NCBI GenBank assembly: GCA_945878695.1
Contig: CAMDXI010000013.1
Coordinates: 1 to 37,943, forward strand
Length of the DNA stretch: 37,943 bases
Origin: Methylotenera oryzisoli
Lineage (GTDB): Bacteria > Pseudomonadota > Gammaproteobacteria > Burkholderiales > Methylophilaceae
Direction: 5' to 3'
This document shows, piece after piece, positions 17,634-27,092 of the stretch. Below the pieces are notes generated by a model, which saw only the letters and a list, made by a program, of their open reading frames with translations, was not told where the DNA came from and made no database searches. A program made the translations under genes and the position numbers. Each line of letters begins with the position of its first letter. Position 1 is the first letter of the stretch.

Positions 17634-18758
17634 ATGTTAGAAAAGAACTCCGTAGGCATAGTTGCCGCTCAAACCGCTCATTTTGAGCAAGCCCTGACGC
17701 TAAAAAGCGGTGCGGTCTTGCCGCAATTTGATTTAGTTTATGAGACCTATGGCAAGCTTAACGCCGACCAATCCAATGCGGTGTTGATTTGCCACGCCCT
17801 ATCTGGCACCCACCACGTGGCCGGCAAATACAGCGCGGACGACAAATACCCGGGCTGGTGGGATAACTTAATTGGCCCAGGCAAACCCTTAGACACCAAT
17901 AATTTTTTTGTCATCGGCGTGAACAATTTAGGGGGCTGCCACGGCAGCACCGGGCCATCGTCTATCAATCCAGCCAATGGCCAACCTTGGGGTGCAGAAT
18001 TTCCCGTGCTGACGGTGGAAGACTGGGTGGCCTCGCAAGCCATGTTGGCCGATTACTTAGGCATTAAACAGTTGGCCGCCGTCGTCGGTGGCAGCTTAGG
18101 CGGCATGCAAGCCTTGCAATGGACGCTGGCCTACCCCGAACGCGTTCGCCACGCATTGGTGATTGCTTCCGCACCGAATTTAACCGCGCAAAACATGGCG
18201 TTTAACGAAGTAGCGCGGCAAGCCATCATTACCGATCCGGAATTTCACGGTGGCGATTACTACGCACACGGCGTGGTGCCCAGACGCGGCCTGCGGATTG
18301 CCCGCATGTTGGGCCACATCACTTATTTAAGCGACGATGCCATGGGCGCCAAATTTGGCCGCAAATTGAAAGACGGCATTCGCTACAGCTTTGATGCCGA
18401 ATTTGAAATGGAATCCTACTTGCGCTACCAAGGCGATAAATTTGCTGGCGAGTTTGATGCCAATACTTATTTACGCATGACCCGTGCCTTGGATTATTAC
18501 GACCCGGCCTTAGCCTTTGATAACGACTTAAGTGCCGCCTTAAAAACCGTGCAAGCCAGCTTTTTAGTGGTGTCGTTCACCAGCGATTGGCGCTTTTCTC
18601 CAGCGCGCTCGCGTGAAATTGTCAAAGCCTTGCTCGATAACGAGCGCACCGTCAGCTACGCAGAAGTAACGGCCGCACACGGTCACGATGCTTTCTTAAT
18701 GCCGGATGCGCACTACCACGCTATATTGCGCACATACTTAGACAAGGTGCGGGTGTAA
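17634..18758 (+). CDS. metX: homoserine O-acyltransferase
   Basis: MetX acylates homoserine, committing it to methionine. It is an alpha/beta-hydrolase of 374 residues. The nucleophile Ser lies in [14 protein letters not shown]; the acid is in FTSDWRFSP and the catalytic His in [23 protein letters not shown] and [31 protein letters not shown] are typical family blocks. Whether it uses acetyl-CoA or succinyl-CoA cannot be decided by eye; many proteobacterial MetX proteins are succinyltransferases. The start fits the family N-terminus. It is followed by metW after 2 bases. Confidence 0.95.
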   Translation: MLEKNSVGIVAAQTAHFEQALTLKSGAVLPQFDLVYETYGKLNADQSNAVLICHALSGTHHVAGKYSADDKYPGWWDNLIGPGKPLDTNNFFVIGVNNLGGCHGSTGPSSINPANGQPWGAEFPVLTVEDWVASQAMLADYLGIKQLAAVVGGSLGGMQALQWTLAYPERVRHALVIASAPNLTAQNMAFNEVARQAIITDPEFHGGDYYAHGVVPRRGLRIARMLGHITYLSDDAMGAKFGRKLKDGIRYSFDAEFEMESYLRYQGDKFAGEFDANTYLRMTRALDYYDPALAFDNDLSAALKTVQASFLVVSFTSDWRFSPARSREIVKALLDNERTVSYAEVTAAHGHDAFLMPDAHYHAILRTYLDKVRV

Positions 18759-18760
18759 GC

Positions 18761-19390
18761 ATGAGCCAAACAGCACAAAATAATGTAAATATTACAAATT
18801 ATGCCCTGCAATTTCGCCAAGATTTTGCCATCATCTCTAACTGGGTGGGCTTTGGTTCCAAGGTGCTGGACCTGGGTTGCGGCGACGGTGAATTGCTGCA
18901 ATTCTTGCGCCTGAGCCTGGAAGTCAAAGGCTACGGCGTGGAAAAAGACGACGCCAATTGGTTGGCTTGCATGGAAAACGGCAGCAACGTCATCCAAATG
19001 GATTTGGAAGACGGCTTGTCTGGCTTTGAAGACCAGTCCTTTGACACAGTGATTTTGTCGCAAACCCTGCAAGCCATGCACAACACCGAAGAAATCGTCC
19101 AAGAAATGCTGCGCGTGGGCCGCGAAGTGATCGTCACTTTCCCTAATTTTGGTTATTGGCGTAACCGCTTACAAATCACCAATGGTCGCATGCCCGTGTC
19201 CAAAACCTTGCCTTACCAATGGTACGACACGCCCAATGTGCACTTGTGCACCATCAACGACTTCGATCAATTTTGTAAAAATCACAAAATTAGCATACTA
19301 GAACGCTGCGTCATCACCAACAGCCAAACCGTGCACTTCATGCCGAATTTATTGGGTAATTTGGCCATGTACCGCTTAAAAGCCGCTTAA
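18761..19390 (+). CDS. metW: methionine biosynthesis protein MetW
   Basis: MetW is a SAM-methyltransferase-like protein encoded next to metX in many proteobacteria and needed for full homoserine acylation there. The SAM-binding block is KVLDLGCGDGELLQFL. DLEDGLSGFEDQSFDTVILSQTLQAM, VIVTFPNFGYWRNRLQI, and LPYQWYDTPNVHLCTINDF are diagnostic of MetW. The 209-residue length is normal. The ATG is 2 bases after the metX stop, which argues for coupled translation and a working pair. Confidence 0.95.
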   Translation: MSQTAQNNVNITNYALQFRQDFAIISNWVGFGSKVLDLGCGDGELLQFLRLSLEVKGYGVEKDDANWLACMENGSNVIQMDLEDGLSGFEDQSFDTVILSQTLQAMHNTEEIVQEMLRVGREVIVTFPNFGYWRNRLQITNGRMPVSKTLPYQWYDTPNVHLCTINDFDQFCKNHKISILERCVITNSQTVHFMPNLLGNLAMYRLKAA

Positions 19391-20668
19391 GTGTTGTCTT
19401 CCACCTCTAAAACCAATTCGATTTGGTCGTCGCTGATCAGCCAAAAAATGCTGATTTGCATATTCACCGGCTTTAGCTCGGGCTTGCCTTTGTACATTTT
19501 GGTTAGCCTGCTGCCGGCTTGGCTGCGCAGCGAGGGTGTTAACTTGAAGGCCATAGGCTTGTTTGCCCTAATCAACTTGCCGTTCACTTGGAAATTTTTA
19601 TGGGCACCGCTGTTTGACCGCTACATTCCTAAACTGGCAGGCTTTTCCATGGGCAGACGACGCGGCTGGTTATTACTCACGCAAATTGCACTGCTGCTGT
19701 CCATTCCCCTAATCGCGCTGTTTAACCCTAAGCTGGACATATGGGCCATCGCTTACTTGGCCACCGCCGTGGCTTTTTTTAGCGCCAGCCAAGACGTGGT
19801 GCTGGATGCCTACCGCCGTGAATTATTGATAGACAACGAATTGGGCTTGGGCAACGCCGTGCACGTCAATGCCTACAAAATTGCTGGCCTTGTGCCCGGC
19901 TCCTTGTCGCTCATCCTAGCCGATCACATGCCATGGAGCAGCGTGTTCACCATTACGGCGCTGTTTATGTTGCCGGGCATTTTAATGACGGTTTTTGTTA
20001 AAGAGCCTTTGTTAAAAGCCGGTGCACCGAAAACCTTGCGCGCCGCCGTGGTGGAACCGTTTAAAGAATTCATCGGCCGCAATGGCCTTCAATCGGCCCT
20101 GCTGATCTTGGCCTTTATATTCCTTTATAAATTAGGCGACAGCATGGCCACCGCCCTGGCCACGCCGTTTTATTTAGACATGGGTTTTAGCAAAACCGAG
20201 ATTGGCTTAATTGCCAAAAATGCCGGCCTGTGGCCCAGCGTCATAGGCGGGTTATTGGGCGGGGTGTGGATGTTTAAATTGGGCATCAACCGCGCGCTAT
20301 GGCTGTTTGGTGCCGTGCAAATGTTGGCTATTTTAGGCTTTGCCTGGTTGGCCACAGTGGGTCACAGCCTGCTGTGGTTAGGCGTGGTGATAGGGGTAGA
20401 GGCCTTCGGAGTTGGGTTGGGCACGGCGGCTTTTGTCGCTTACATCGCGCAAACCACCCACCCGCTTTACACGGCCACGCAATTTGCTTTATTCACTAGC
20501 CTTGCGGCCGTGCCTCGCACCTTCGCCAACGCCGCCACCGGCTACATGGTGGAAAACTTGGGCTGGTTTAAATTTTTTATTTGGTGCTTTGTGTTGGCCA
20601 TCCCCGGCATGTTAATGTTATTCAAAATAGCCCCTTGGCATAGCGTGTCGGCCAAACCCATACACTGA
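19391..20668 (+). CDS. ampG: AmpG-like muropeptide permease (MFS)
   Basis: AmpG imports GlcNAc-1,6-anhydro-MurNAc peptides for wall recycling. The N-terminal signature GFSSGLPLYILVSLLPAWLRSEGVNLKAIGLFALINLPFTWKFLWAPLFDRY-type block is clear, followed by MGRRRGWLLLTQI and a run of about 12 or more membrane segments. The frame begins with GTG immediately after the metW stop (TAAGTG); the next ATG (residue 20) would remove polar N-terminal residues only. Length is 425 residues. Its place after metX-metW is conserved in related betaproteobacteria and has no obvious metabolic link to methionine. Confidence 0.9.
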   Translation: MLSSTSKTNSIWSSLISQKMLICIFTGFSSGLPLYILVSLLPAWLRSEGVNLKAIGLFALINLPFTWKFLWAPLFDRYIPKLAGFSMGRRRGWLLLTQIALLLSIPLIALFNPKLDIWAIAYLATAVAFFSASQDVVLDAYRRELLIDNELGLGNAVHVNAYKIAGLVPGSLSLILADHMPWSSVFTITALFMLPGILMTVFVKEPLLKAGAPKTLRAAVVEPFKEFIGRNGLQSALLILAFIFLYKLGDSMATALATPFYLDMGFSKTEIGLIAKNAGLWPSVIGGLLGGVWMFKLGINRALWLFGAVQMLAILGFAWLATVGHSLLWLGVVIGVEAFGVGLGTAAFVAYIAQTTHPLYTATQFALFTSLAAVPRTFANAATGYMVENLGWFKFFIWCFVLAIPGMLMLFKIAPWHSVSAKPIH

Positions 20669-20681
20669 TTTATAGCAGCCC

Positions 20682-21320
20682 ATGACCCTAAAAATTCACG
20701 AGATATTTCATTCCATACAAGGCGAATCGTCACGCATAGGCTTGCCTACGACTTTTGTGCGCCTGACCGGCTGCCCCATGCGCTGCGTTTATTGCGACAC
20801 CGCTTATGCCTTTAGTGGCGGTAGCAACATGAGCCTAGCCGACATCATGCTAAAAGTGGCCGAGCTGGGCGCACCTTATGTGACGGTCACCGGCGGCGAA
20901 CCCCTGGCACAAAAAGAATGCCACGGCTTGCTTACCGCCTTGTGCGATGCCGGCTACAGCGTGTCCTTAGAAACCGGTGGCGCCATGGACATCCGTGCGG
21001 TGGACCCTAGGGTGTCGGTCATTCTGGACATCAAAACACCGGGCTCAGGTGAATTAGCAAAAAACCTCTGGAGTAATTTGGCCTTGCTTAAAGCCAGCGA
21101 CGAAGTCAAATTCGTGCTGTGCGACCGGGCCGATTACGATTGGGCAAAACAGCAACTGGCCGAGCATAAGCTAACCCAAACCTGCCCAGTGATATTCTCA
21201 CCGGTTTATAGCCAAGTTCAGCCTAGCGATTTAGCCGCCTGGGTATTGGCCGACAAACTACCGGTGCGCATGCAGGTGCAATTGCATAAAATTCTTTGGG
21301 GCGAAAAGCCAGGCGTTTAA
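20682..21320 (+). CDS. queE: 7-carboxy-7-deazaguanine synthase
   Basis: QueE is a radical SAM enzyme that converts carboxytetrahydropterin to 7-carboxy-7-deazaguanine in queuosine synthesis. The cluster motif is GCPMRCVYCDTAYAFSGG. HEIFHSIQGESSRIGLPTTFVRLTG and VTVTGGEPLAQ are family blocks. The 212-residue length is typical. The next gene, queC, encodes the following step. The ATG lies 13 bases after the ampG stop. Confidence 0.96.
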   Translation: MTLKIHEIFHSIQGESSRIGLPTTFVRLTGCPMRCVYCDTAYAFSGGSNMSLADIMLKVAELGAPYVTVTGGEPLAQKECHGLLTALCDAGYSVSLETGGAMDIRAVDPRVSVILDIKTPGSGELAKNLWSNLALLKASDEVKFVLCDRADYDWAKQQLAEHKLTQTCPVIFSPVYSQVQPSDLAAWVLADKLPVRMQVQLHKILWGEKPGV

Positions 21321-21388
21321 CTTGCTTAAACAAAACTGATGTGGGTCAGTAAAACTAAAGACCTTAAAACAAAGACAGTGAAACTACG

Positions 21389-22114
21389 ATGGTGAAAAAA
21401 AATACGCTTAAAAAAAATGCCGTGGTGTTGTTATCCGGTGGATTGGATTCGGCCACCTGCTTAGCCATTGCCAAAGCACAGGGCTTTGACTGCTATTGCC
21501 TAAGCTTGGATTACCACCAACGTCACATCGCCGAATTGCAGGCCGCCGATCGCATCGCTCAGACCATGGGCGCGGCGGCGCATAAAACCGCCAAACTGGA
21601 TTTGTCTTTATTTGGTGGCTCGGCCCTGACCGACGATGCCATTGCCGTGCCAGAGCAGGAAACGGCCGGCATACCCATTACTTACGTGCCGGCACGCAAC
21701 ACCATCATGCTGTCTTTGGCCTTGGCATGGGCTGAAGTCTTGCAGGCACAAGATATATTCATAGGCGTCAACGCGCTGGATTATTCGGGTTACCCGGATT
21801 GCCGTGGCGAATACGTCAAGGCTTTCCAAGCCATGGCCAATTTGGCCACAAAAAGTGCGGTAGAAGGCCAAACCATTACCATCCATGCGCCGCTAATCGA
21901 CATGAGCAAAGCGCAAATCGTGCAATTGGGCACCGAATTGGGCGTGGATTACGCCATGACGGTTTCTTGCTACCAAGCGGACCAGCACGGCGAAGCCTGT
22001 GGCTTATGCGATTCTTGTCGCTTACGCCGCGAGGGCTTTAAAGCGGCCGGTTTGACCGACCCGACACGCTACAAGAACAAGGCCGCCATTGACCTTGATG
22101 CCGATTTTGGCTAA
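21389..22114 (+). CDS. queC: 7-cyano-7-deazaguanine synthase
   Basis: QueC uses ATP and ammonia to form preQ0 from the QueE product. The PP-loop is [21 protein letters not shown]. The substrate region reads [20 protein letters not shown] and [18 protein letters not shown]. The C-terminal zinc site has four Cys in [21 protein letters not shown]. Length is 241 residues. The start is the ATG at 21389, preceded by a 68-bp gap after queE. Confidence 0.97.
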   Translation: MVKKNTLKKNAVVLLSGGLDSATCLAIAKAQGFDCYCLSLDYHQRHIAELQAADRIAQTMGAAAHKTAKLDLSLFGGSALTDDAIAVPEQETAGIPITYVPARNTIMLSLALAWAEVLQAQDIFIGVNALDYSGYPDCRGEYVKAFQAMANLATKSAVEGQTITIHAPLIDMSKAQIVQLGTELGVDYAMTVSCYQADQHGEACGLCDSCRLRREGFKAAGLTDPTRYKNKAAIDLDADFG

Positions 22115-22140
22115 ATCATTAGGCTAAATACATAAAGCGC

Positions 22141-22170
22141 TTGTCAAGAGCACAATTTGTAGCGTAAAAT
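22141..22170 (+). promoter_or_regulatory. sigma70-type promoter of the rpsP operon
   Basis: TTGTCA (22141-22146) and TAAAAT (22165-22170) with an 18-bp spacer lie 47-76 bases upstream of rpsP. Each differs from consensus at one position. The rpsP ATG has AGAGAACAAAG upstream. Confidence 0.6.
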
Positions 22171-22216
22171 CCGCGCCTTTCTGCGATAAATTTTTTCAAC
22201 AAAGAGAACAAAGATT

Positions 22217-22726
22217 ATGGTTATTATTCGTTTAGCTCGTGGTGGCGCGAAAAAAACTCCTTTCTACAACTTAGTCGTTGCTGACTCACGCAATCGTCGT
22301 GATGGCCGCTTTATTGAGCGTGTTGGATTCTACAATCCATCTGCTAAAGCCGGTGCTGAAGCGCTACGCGTAGATCAAGAGCGTGTTACACATTGGCAAA
22401 GCCAAGGTGCGCAACTGTCAGAAACAGTCGCACGTTTGGTTAAGTTTCATGCTAAAGGCCCTGAGCACGCTATTGCTGCTAAAGCAAAAGACGCGGCTAA
22501 AGCGGATGCAGCTAAAGCTAAAATTGCCGCGGCACAAGCTGCTAAAGCTAAAGCCGCCGCTGATGAAGCTAAAGCTGAGTTAGAAGCGCAAGCTGCTGAG
22601 AAAGCCGCTGCGGCAGAAGCCGAAGTGGCTGCTGAGCCAGTTGAAGCGGCTCCTGCTGAAGCTGAGGCAGAAGTGGCTGAAGCGCCAGCTGCCGACGCAG
22701 CTGAAACGCCTGCTGAAGAAGCTTAA
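22217..22726 (+). CDS. rpsP: 30S ribosomal protein S16 with long Ala/Glu-rich tail
   Basis: The first ~83 residues are a standard S16 ([54 protein letters not shown]). S16 is normally about 80-90 residues; this protein has 169. The extra ~86 residues are low-complexity Ala, Lys and Glu. The first part ([20 protein letters not shown]) is basic to mixed and likely a single helix or coiled coil; the last part ([20 protein letters not shown]) is acidic. The frame is open throughout and stops normally with TAA before rimM. The tail probably reaches beyond the 30S surface; its role is unknown. Confidence 0.95.
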   Translation: MVIIRLARGGAKKTPFYNLVVADSRNRRDGRFIERVGFYNPSAKAGAEALRVDQERVTHWQSQGAQLSETVARLVKFHAKGPEHAIAAKAKDAAKADAAKAKIAAAQAAKAKAAADEAKAELEAQAAEKAAAAEAEVAAEPVEAAPAEAEAEVAEAPAADAAETPAEEA

Positions 22727-22732
22727 TTTCTT

Positions 22733-22764
22733 AAGCTTGAGCGATGATGCCATCGCACGAGCTT
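22733..22764 (+). promoter_or_regulatory. stem-loop between rpsP and rimM
   Basis: AAGCT (22733-22737) pairs with AGCTT (22760-22764), and GCGATG (22741-22746) with CATCGC (22751-22756), around a 4-base loop and a small internal loop. No U-tract follows, so it is not an intrinsic terminator. The rimM ribosome-binding site (GAGG) starts 3 bases later, so it may tune RimM yield or mark RNase processing. Confidence 0.5.
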
Positions 22765-22779
22765 TAGAGGTAAGACATC

Positions 22780-23322
22780 TTGGCCAATACTAATATGGTA
22801 GTCATGGGGCGCATTGTTGCGCCTTATGGCGTTTTTGGTTGGCTAAAAGTGGTGCCGGATACGGAAGCCTTTGACGGCTTGTTTGATTACGACACTTGGT
22901 GGCTAGGCAAAGGTAACGATTGGCGTGAATTATTGGTTGAGACAGCCAAGGTACACAACGATGTATTGGTAGTAAAACTAAAAGGCATAGACGACAGAGA
23001 CGCGGCCATGGCTTGCAAAGGCAAGCAAATAGCGGTACCTAGGTCACAATTGCCAGAACCCGAAGACGATGCCTACTACTGGTCTGATTTAATCGGCTTA
23101 CGTGTTAAAAATAAGCAAGCGGTGGATTTTGGTTGCATCGTGGATGTGTTTGAAACCGGCGCTAATGACGTGATTGTTCTGCAAGCTGAGGCAACCGGGC
23201 CGGAAGGCGAACAAGCCAAAAGCAAACCCCAAGAGCGTTTGTTACCGTTTGTAGCTGACGTGGTACTGGAAGTGGATTTACCCAATAAAACCATGCTGGT
23301 GGATTGGGATGCCGATTTTTAA
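22780..23322 (+). CDS. rimM: 16S rRNA processing protein RimM
   Basis: RimM helps 30S head maturation and binds S19. The N-terminal RimM barrel shows [23 protein letters not shown], and the C-terminal PRC domain shows [11 protein letters not shown] through [16 protein letters not shown]. Start TTG at 22780 is preferred because GAGG (22767-22770) is 9 bases upstream, whereas the ATG at 22795 would be 24 bases away. Length is 180 residues. It lies between rpsP and trmD in the classic rpsP-rimM-trmD-rplS operon. Confidence 0.95.
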   Translation: MANTNMVVMGRIVAPYGVFGWLKVVPDTEAFDGLFDYDTWWLGKGNDWRELLVETAKVHNDVLVVKLKGIDDRDAAMACKGKQIAVPRSQLPEPEDDAYYWSDLIGLRVKNKQAVDFGCIVDVFETGANDVIVLQAEATGPEGEQAKSKPQERLLPFVADVVLEVDLPNKTMLVDWDADF

Positions 23323-23324
23323 TC

Positions 23325-24062
23325 ATGGCATTTAAGTTTGATGTAGTGACGCTGTTTCCTGAAATGTTTGATGCCATCACAAAATTTGGCATCAGCAGCC
23401 GGGCCTTACAGCAAAAAATATACGCTCTGCAGTTTTGGAATCCGCGTGATTACACCACGGATAACCATAAAACTGTTGATGACAGGCCTTACGGTGGCGG
23501 CCCTGGCATGGTAATGCTGATTGAGCCACTGGAAAAAGCCTTAATGGCGGCCAAAGCCGAACAAGCGGCGGCCAACATAGAAAGTTGGGTTATCCACCTT
23601 TCACCGGCAGGCCAGCCTTTAACGCATGAAAAAGTCATGGCCTTAAGTAAAAAAGCCGGCTTGATTTTATTGGCCAGCCGTTATGAAGGTGTGGACCAGC
23701 GCTTAATAGATGCGCACGTGGATGAAGAGTTGTCGATAGGCGATTACGTGTTAAGTGGCGGCGAGTTGCCTGCCATGGCCTTAATCGATAGCATCGTTAG
23801 GCAGTTACCTGGCAGTTTGGGTGACGGGGATTCGGCGATTGAAGATTCCTTTGTGGATGGCTTGTTGGATTGCCCGCATTACACGAGGCCGGAAGCCTAC
23901 CAAGGCATGCAGGTTCCTGAGGTTTTACTATCGGGTAACCATGCGAAGATTAAACAATGGCGTTTGAAAATGTCATTGCAAAGAACTCGGGATCAACGTC
24001 CCGATTTATTGGCCGCAAGGCCGTTGACGAAAGAGGAAACACGGCTGCTAGAGCAAGACTAA
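23325..24062 (+). CDS. trmD: tRNA (guanine-37-N1)-methyltransferase
   Basis: TrmD methylates G37 in tRNAs to keep the reading frame. It starts at the ATG 23325 ([28 protein letters not shown]), 2 bases after the rimM stop. The longer frame starting at 23304 overlaps rimM and does not fit the family. Trefoil-knot SAM motifs are visible: [55 protein letters not shown]-type region, and [16 protein letters not shown]. The product is 245 residues. No Shine-Dalgarno is evident, so coupling to rimM is likely. Confidence 0.97.
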   Translation: MAFKFDVVTLFPEMFDAITKFGISSRALQQKIYALQFWNPRDYTTDNHKTVDDRPYGGGPGMVMLIEPLEKALMAAKAEQAAANIESWVIHLSPAGQPLTHEKVMALSKKAGLILLASRYEGVDQRLIDAHVDEELSIGDYVLSGGELPAMALIDSIVRQLPGSLGDGDSAIEDSFVDGLLDCPHYTRPEAYQGMQVPEVLLSGNHAKIKQWRLKMSLQRTRDQRPDLLAARPLTKEETRLLEQD

Positions 24063-24116
24063 CTAGCAGGAACACGTTTCTTCATAATTAAAAGGAACCC
24101 GCAAGGGATAAGTAAA

Positions 24117-24512
24117 ATGGCAGATATTATTAAAATGTTAGAAGAGGAAGAGATTGCCCGTTTAGGCAAAACCGTTCCTGATTTCGCACCAGGTGACACC
24201 GTAGTGATCGGTGTAAACGTGGTCGAGGGTACACGTAAACGTGTGCAATCTTACGAAGGCGTGGTGATTGCTAAACGCAACCGCGGTTTAAATTCATCCT
24301 TCATCGTACGTAAAATTTCTTCAGGTGAAGGCGTGGAACGTACATTCCAAACTTACTCACCATTGATCGCTAGCATTGAAGTTAAACGCCGCGGTGATGT
24401 TCGTCGCGCGAAACTGTATTACCTACGTGAGCGTTCAGGTAAATCAGCACGTATTAAAGAGAAATTGTTCTCACGTGAAAAAGAAGTGATGGCGCCAGCA
24501 GCAGACGCGTAA
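24117..24512 (+). CDS. rplS: 50S ribosomal protein L19
   Basis: L19 lies at the 30S-50S interface. [55 protein letters not shown]-type sequence and [19 protein letters not shown] are diagnostic. The 131-residue length is within the family range. AAGGG lies 9 bases before the ATG. An intrinsic terminator follows 18 bases downstream and ends the operon. Confidence 0.97.
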   Translation: MADIIKMLEEEEIARLGKTVPDFAPGDTVVIGVNVVEGTRKRVQSYEGVVIAKRNRGLNSSFIVRKISSGEGVERTFQTYSPLIASIEVKRRGDVRRAKLYYLRERSGKSARIKEKLFSREKEVMAPAADA

Positions 24513-24530
24513 ATTTAGCGTTGCTAGCCC

Positions 24531-24566
24531 AACCCCAACCGTCTTAGGACTCTTGGGGTTTTTTTA
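24531..24566 (+). terminator. intrinsic terminator after rplS
   Basis: AACCCCAA (24531-24538) pairs perfectly with TTGGGGTT (24553-24560), and a run of seven or more T follows. It closes the rpsP-rimM-trmD-rplS operon. Confidence 0.85.
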
Positions 24567-24603
24567 CGTTTGCATATTCGGCCCATTCGTTTAACATAAC
24601 ACG

Positions 24604-25107
24604 ATGACCTCCCGCGCTACGGCAACCATCAACACGGCGTTTGGCGCCATCGCCATCCACCAACAAGCAGGCCTGCTTAAGATCGATTTGTTGGGCAATC
24701 AGATTAGCGAGCAGACTGTTAGCCAAGATGCTGTTGCTCAACATCCAGTTGTTCAAAATCAGTCGTTCAAGCAAATGACCCAAGAAATTCTCGCCTATCT
24801 GCAACAGCCGCATCAAGCGTTTAGCCTACCCGCCCAATTAGCCGGCAGCGCTTTTCAACATAAAGTCTGGCTAGCCATATTAGCCATCCCCTTAGGCCAA
24901 ACCCGAACTTACAGTGAGCTGGCTGCGCAGTTGCAGTCTGGGCCAAGAGCGGTAGCCAATGCCTGCGGTGCTAACCGTTTACCCTTGCTGATTCCTTGCC
25001 ACCGTGTGCTCGCTAAAAATGGTCTAGGCGGCTTTATGCGGGGGGATAAAAATGGCTTGAGCATCAAACGCTGGCTCTTGGCTCACGAAGGCGTACATGG
25101 CTACTGA
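24604..25107 (+). CDS. ogt: methylated-DNA-protein cysteine methyltransferase
   Basis: This suicide enzyme removes O6-methyl groups from guanine onto its own Cys. The active site is LLIPCHRVLAKNGLGGF, and the DNA-binding helix-turn-helix with the Arg finger is LGQTRTYSELAAQLQSGPRAVANACGAN. The 167-residue length matches Ogt proteins without an AdaA domain. The 3' end overlaps the xerD start by 11 bases, so the two are probably cotranscribed. Confidence 0.93.
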   Translation: MTSRATATINTAFGAIAIHQQAGLLKIDLLGNQISEQTVSQDAVAQHPVVQNQSFKQMTQEILAYLQQPHQAFSLPAQLAGSAFQHKVWLAILAIPLGQTRTYSELAAQLQSGPRAVANACGANRLPLLIPCHRVLAKNGLGGFMRGDKNGLSIKRWLLAHEGVHGY

Positions 25108-26029
25108 CATAGCAAAACAAGACAGTGAGCAATCACCAACTTCAGCCGATAGCTTAGAGCTGGACAGCTTTATAGACCACTTGTGGCTGGAAGACGGTTT
25201 GGCAAAAAACACCTTAAGCAGCTACCGTTTGGATTTAAGCGCCTATGCCGCTTACTTAAAGCAGCAAAATAAAAGCCTATTAAGCGCCGAGCAAGCCGAC
25301 ATTCAGCATTACCTAGCAGTGAAATTTCCTTTGAGCAAACCGCGCAGCATCAGCCGATTAATTGCCAGCCTGCGGCGGTTTTATCGCTACCAACTTAGAG
25401 AAAATAAAATTAGCCTGGACCCTAGCCTACAAATCCAATCGCCCAAGCTGCCGCGCAGTTTACCCAAGAGCTTAAACGAAGACGAAGTGTTGGCCTTGCT
25501 TAACGCCCCTAACTTGAATGAGTCGGTTGGCCTACGCGATAAAGCCATGCTGGAGTTGCTGTATGCCTGCGGTTTACGGGTGTCGGAGTTAGTAGGCGTG
25601 AAAGTGACAGAAGTCAGCCTTAGCGATGGCGTGGTCAGAATAACCGGCAAAGGCAGCAAAACACGCTTGGTGCCCATGGGTGAAGAAGCGGTCAATTGGC
25701 TAAATCGCTACCTGTCAGAGGGCAGGCCGGTCATATTGCATAAGCGCTTATGCGATGCCCTATTTGTCACCAACCGCGGCGATGCCATGACCCGCCAAGC
25801 TTTTTGGTATTTAATCAAACGCTATGCCTTAATGGCCGGTATTCAAAAACCCATGTCGCCACACGTATTGCGCCATGCTTTTGCCACGCATTTGTTAAAC
25901 CATGGCGCTGACTTAAGGGTGGTGCAAATGCTGCTCGGTCATGCGGACATTTCCACTACGCAAATATACACGCACGTGGCACGCGAACGCTTAAAACAAC
26001 TGCACAGTGCGCATCACCCTAGAGGCTAA
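25097..26029 (+). CDS. xerD: site-specific tyrosine recombinase XerD
   Basis: XerD, with XerC, resolves chromosome dimers at dif with FtsK. The N-terminal SAM-like domain contains FIDHLWLEDGLAKNTLSSYRLDLSAYAAYL. The catalytic residues are visible: Arg in LLYACGLRVSELVG, Lys in GKGSKTRLVPMGE, His and Arg in SPHVLRHAFATHLL, His in LLGHADISTTQ, and the nucleophile Tyr in IYTHV. Length is 310 residues. GAAGG lies 5 bases before the ATG. Called XerD over XerC because of the N-terminal domain and SPHVLRHAFATHLLNHGADLR block; XerC is less likely. Confidence 0.92.
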   Translation: MATDIAKQDSEQSPTSADSLELDSFIDHLWLEDGLAKNTLSSYRLDLSAYAAYLKQQNKSLLSAEQADIQHYLAVKFPLSKPRSISRLIASLRRFYRYQLRENKISLDPSLQIQSPKLPRSLPKSLNEDEVLALLNAPNLNESVGLRDKAMLELLYACGLRVSELVGVKVTEVSLSDGVVRITGKGSKTRLVPMGEEAVNWLNRYLSEGRPVILHKRLCDALFVTNRGDAMTRQAFWYLIKRYALMAGIQKPMSPHVLRHAFATHLLNHGADLRVVQMLLGHADISTTQIYTHVARERLKQLHSAHHPRG

Positions 26030-26377
26030 TTAGCTGCGCTCTATCACCACACCCAAGGCTTTCACCCCAGGCAATATGCCGGGCTTGGCCACTTTGACTT
26101 TAACTCGCTTAGCGCCAAATTCTTTTAGAATTAACTGACAAACGTGTTCCGCCAAGGCCTCAACCAATTGGAATTGACTGGTTTGCAAACTGTCATTTAG
26201 GCGCCCAATCACCGCACCGTAGTCTATGGTGTCGGCAATGGCATCGCTTTTTCCGGCGGCCGCCAAATCATAATCCATGCTGATATCCAACACGATGGTT
26301 TGCGGCAAGACGCGCTCCCATGCTGGCACACCAAGCTTAACTTTAAGTTTTACTTGCTCTAAAAAAATACTGTCCAT
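26030..26377 (-). CDS. folB: dihydroneopterin aldolase
   Basis: FolB cleaves dihydroneopterin to 6-hydroxymethyl-dihydropterin in folate synthesis. FLEQVKLKVKLGVPAWER, TIDYGAVIGRL, FQLVEALAEHVCQLIL and VKVAKPGILPGVKALGVVIER match the family, including the conserved Glu and Lys. The 115-residue length is typical. The stop codon abuts that of xerD (TAATTA). It is divergent from plsY. Confidence 0.94.
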   Translation of the reverse strand: MDSIFLEQVKLKVKLGVPAWERVLPQTIVLDISMDYDLAAAGKSDAIADTIDYGAVIGRLNDSLQTSQFQLVEALAEHVCQLILKEFGAKRVKVKVAKPGILPGVKALGVVIERS

Positions 26378-26471
26378 GGATGGCCTGCCTAAAAAAATAC
26401 ACCGACTGATTTGCCGTGGTATTAGAATGCGATTAATACTATTTTAGTGCATCACATCAAGGTTGAGCAAA

Positions 26472-27092
26472 ATGAATGAATTAGGTTTTATACCCGTCAC
26501 ATTGATCCCCACGGTTTGGATAGTTAGCGCCTACCTGCTGGGTTCCATCGCATTTGGCATCGTGGTCAGCCGCTTATTTGGCTTACCCGACCCACGTACG
26601 GTAGGCTCAGGCAACCCTGGTGCGACCAATGTATTGCGCAGTGGTAAGAAATTGGCTGCCGCGCTCACTTTACTTGGCGACGTAGTCAAAGGTTGGCTGC
26701 CAGTATGGCTGGCCATGCAATCCGACATGCTGATGTGGGTGGTGGCATACGTAAGCTTGGCCGTGTTTATCGGTCACTTGTACCCGATTTTTTATAAATT
26801 CCAAGGCGGCAAAGGCGTGGCTACGGCCTTGGGCGTCATGTTTGCCTTGTCGCCCTTGTTGGCTTTAGCGGCCTTGATCACATGGATAGGGGTGTTTGCC
26901 GTGTCACGCTACTCTTCTTTAGCTGCCATTGTGGCCGCCAGCTTGGCCCCGGTTTATGCCTGGTATTTGCTGTCGGCCTACACGGATTATTTGATTACCG
27001 TGCTGATCATGTCGTTATTGTTAGTGTGGCGCCACAGAAGCAATATCAAAAAACTGCTAGCTGGCACCGAATCGGGTTTCGGTAAGAAGTAA
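26472..27092 (+). CDS. plsY: acyl-phosphate:glycerol-3-phosphate acyltransferase
   Basis: PlsY is an inner-membrane enzyme that makes lysophosphatidate from acyl-phosphate. The three motifs are present: [39 protein letters not shown]-type region, [21 protein letters not shown], and the C-terminal block ending [18 protein letters not shown]. About five membrane segments are visible. I start at the ATG 26472 because AAGG lies 9 bases upstream; the TTG at 26463 has no room for one. It gives 206 residues. The divergent gap with folB contains a GTATTA-N9-TAATAC inverted repeat (26419-26439). Confidence 0.95.
   Translation: MNELGFIPVTLIPTVWIVSAYLLGSIAFGIVVSRLFGLPDPRTVGSGNPGATNVLRSGKKLAAALTLLGDVVKGWLPVWLAMQSDMLMWVVAYVSLAVFIGHLYPIFYKFQGGKGVATALGVMFALSPLLALAALITWIGVFAVSRYSSLAAIVAASLAPVYAWYLLSAYTDYLITVLIMSLLLVWRHRSNIKKLLAGTESGFGKK

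Noticed and set aside
22141-22216. Riboswitch (preQ1 or similar) between queC and rpsP
   Set aside because: The gap is only 102 bp, holds a promoter for rpsP, and shows no conserved aptamer structure; the que genes lie upstream of it, not downstream.
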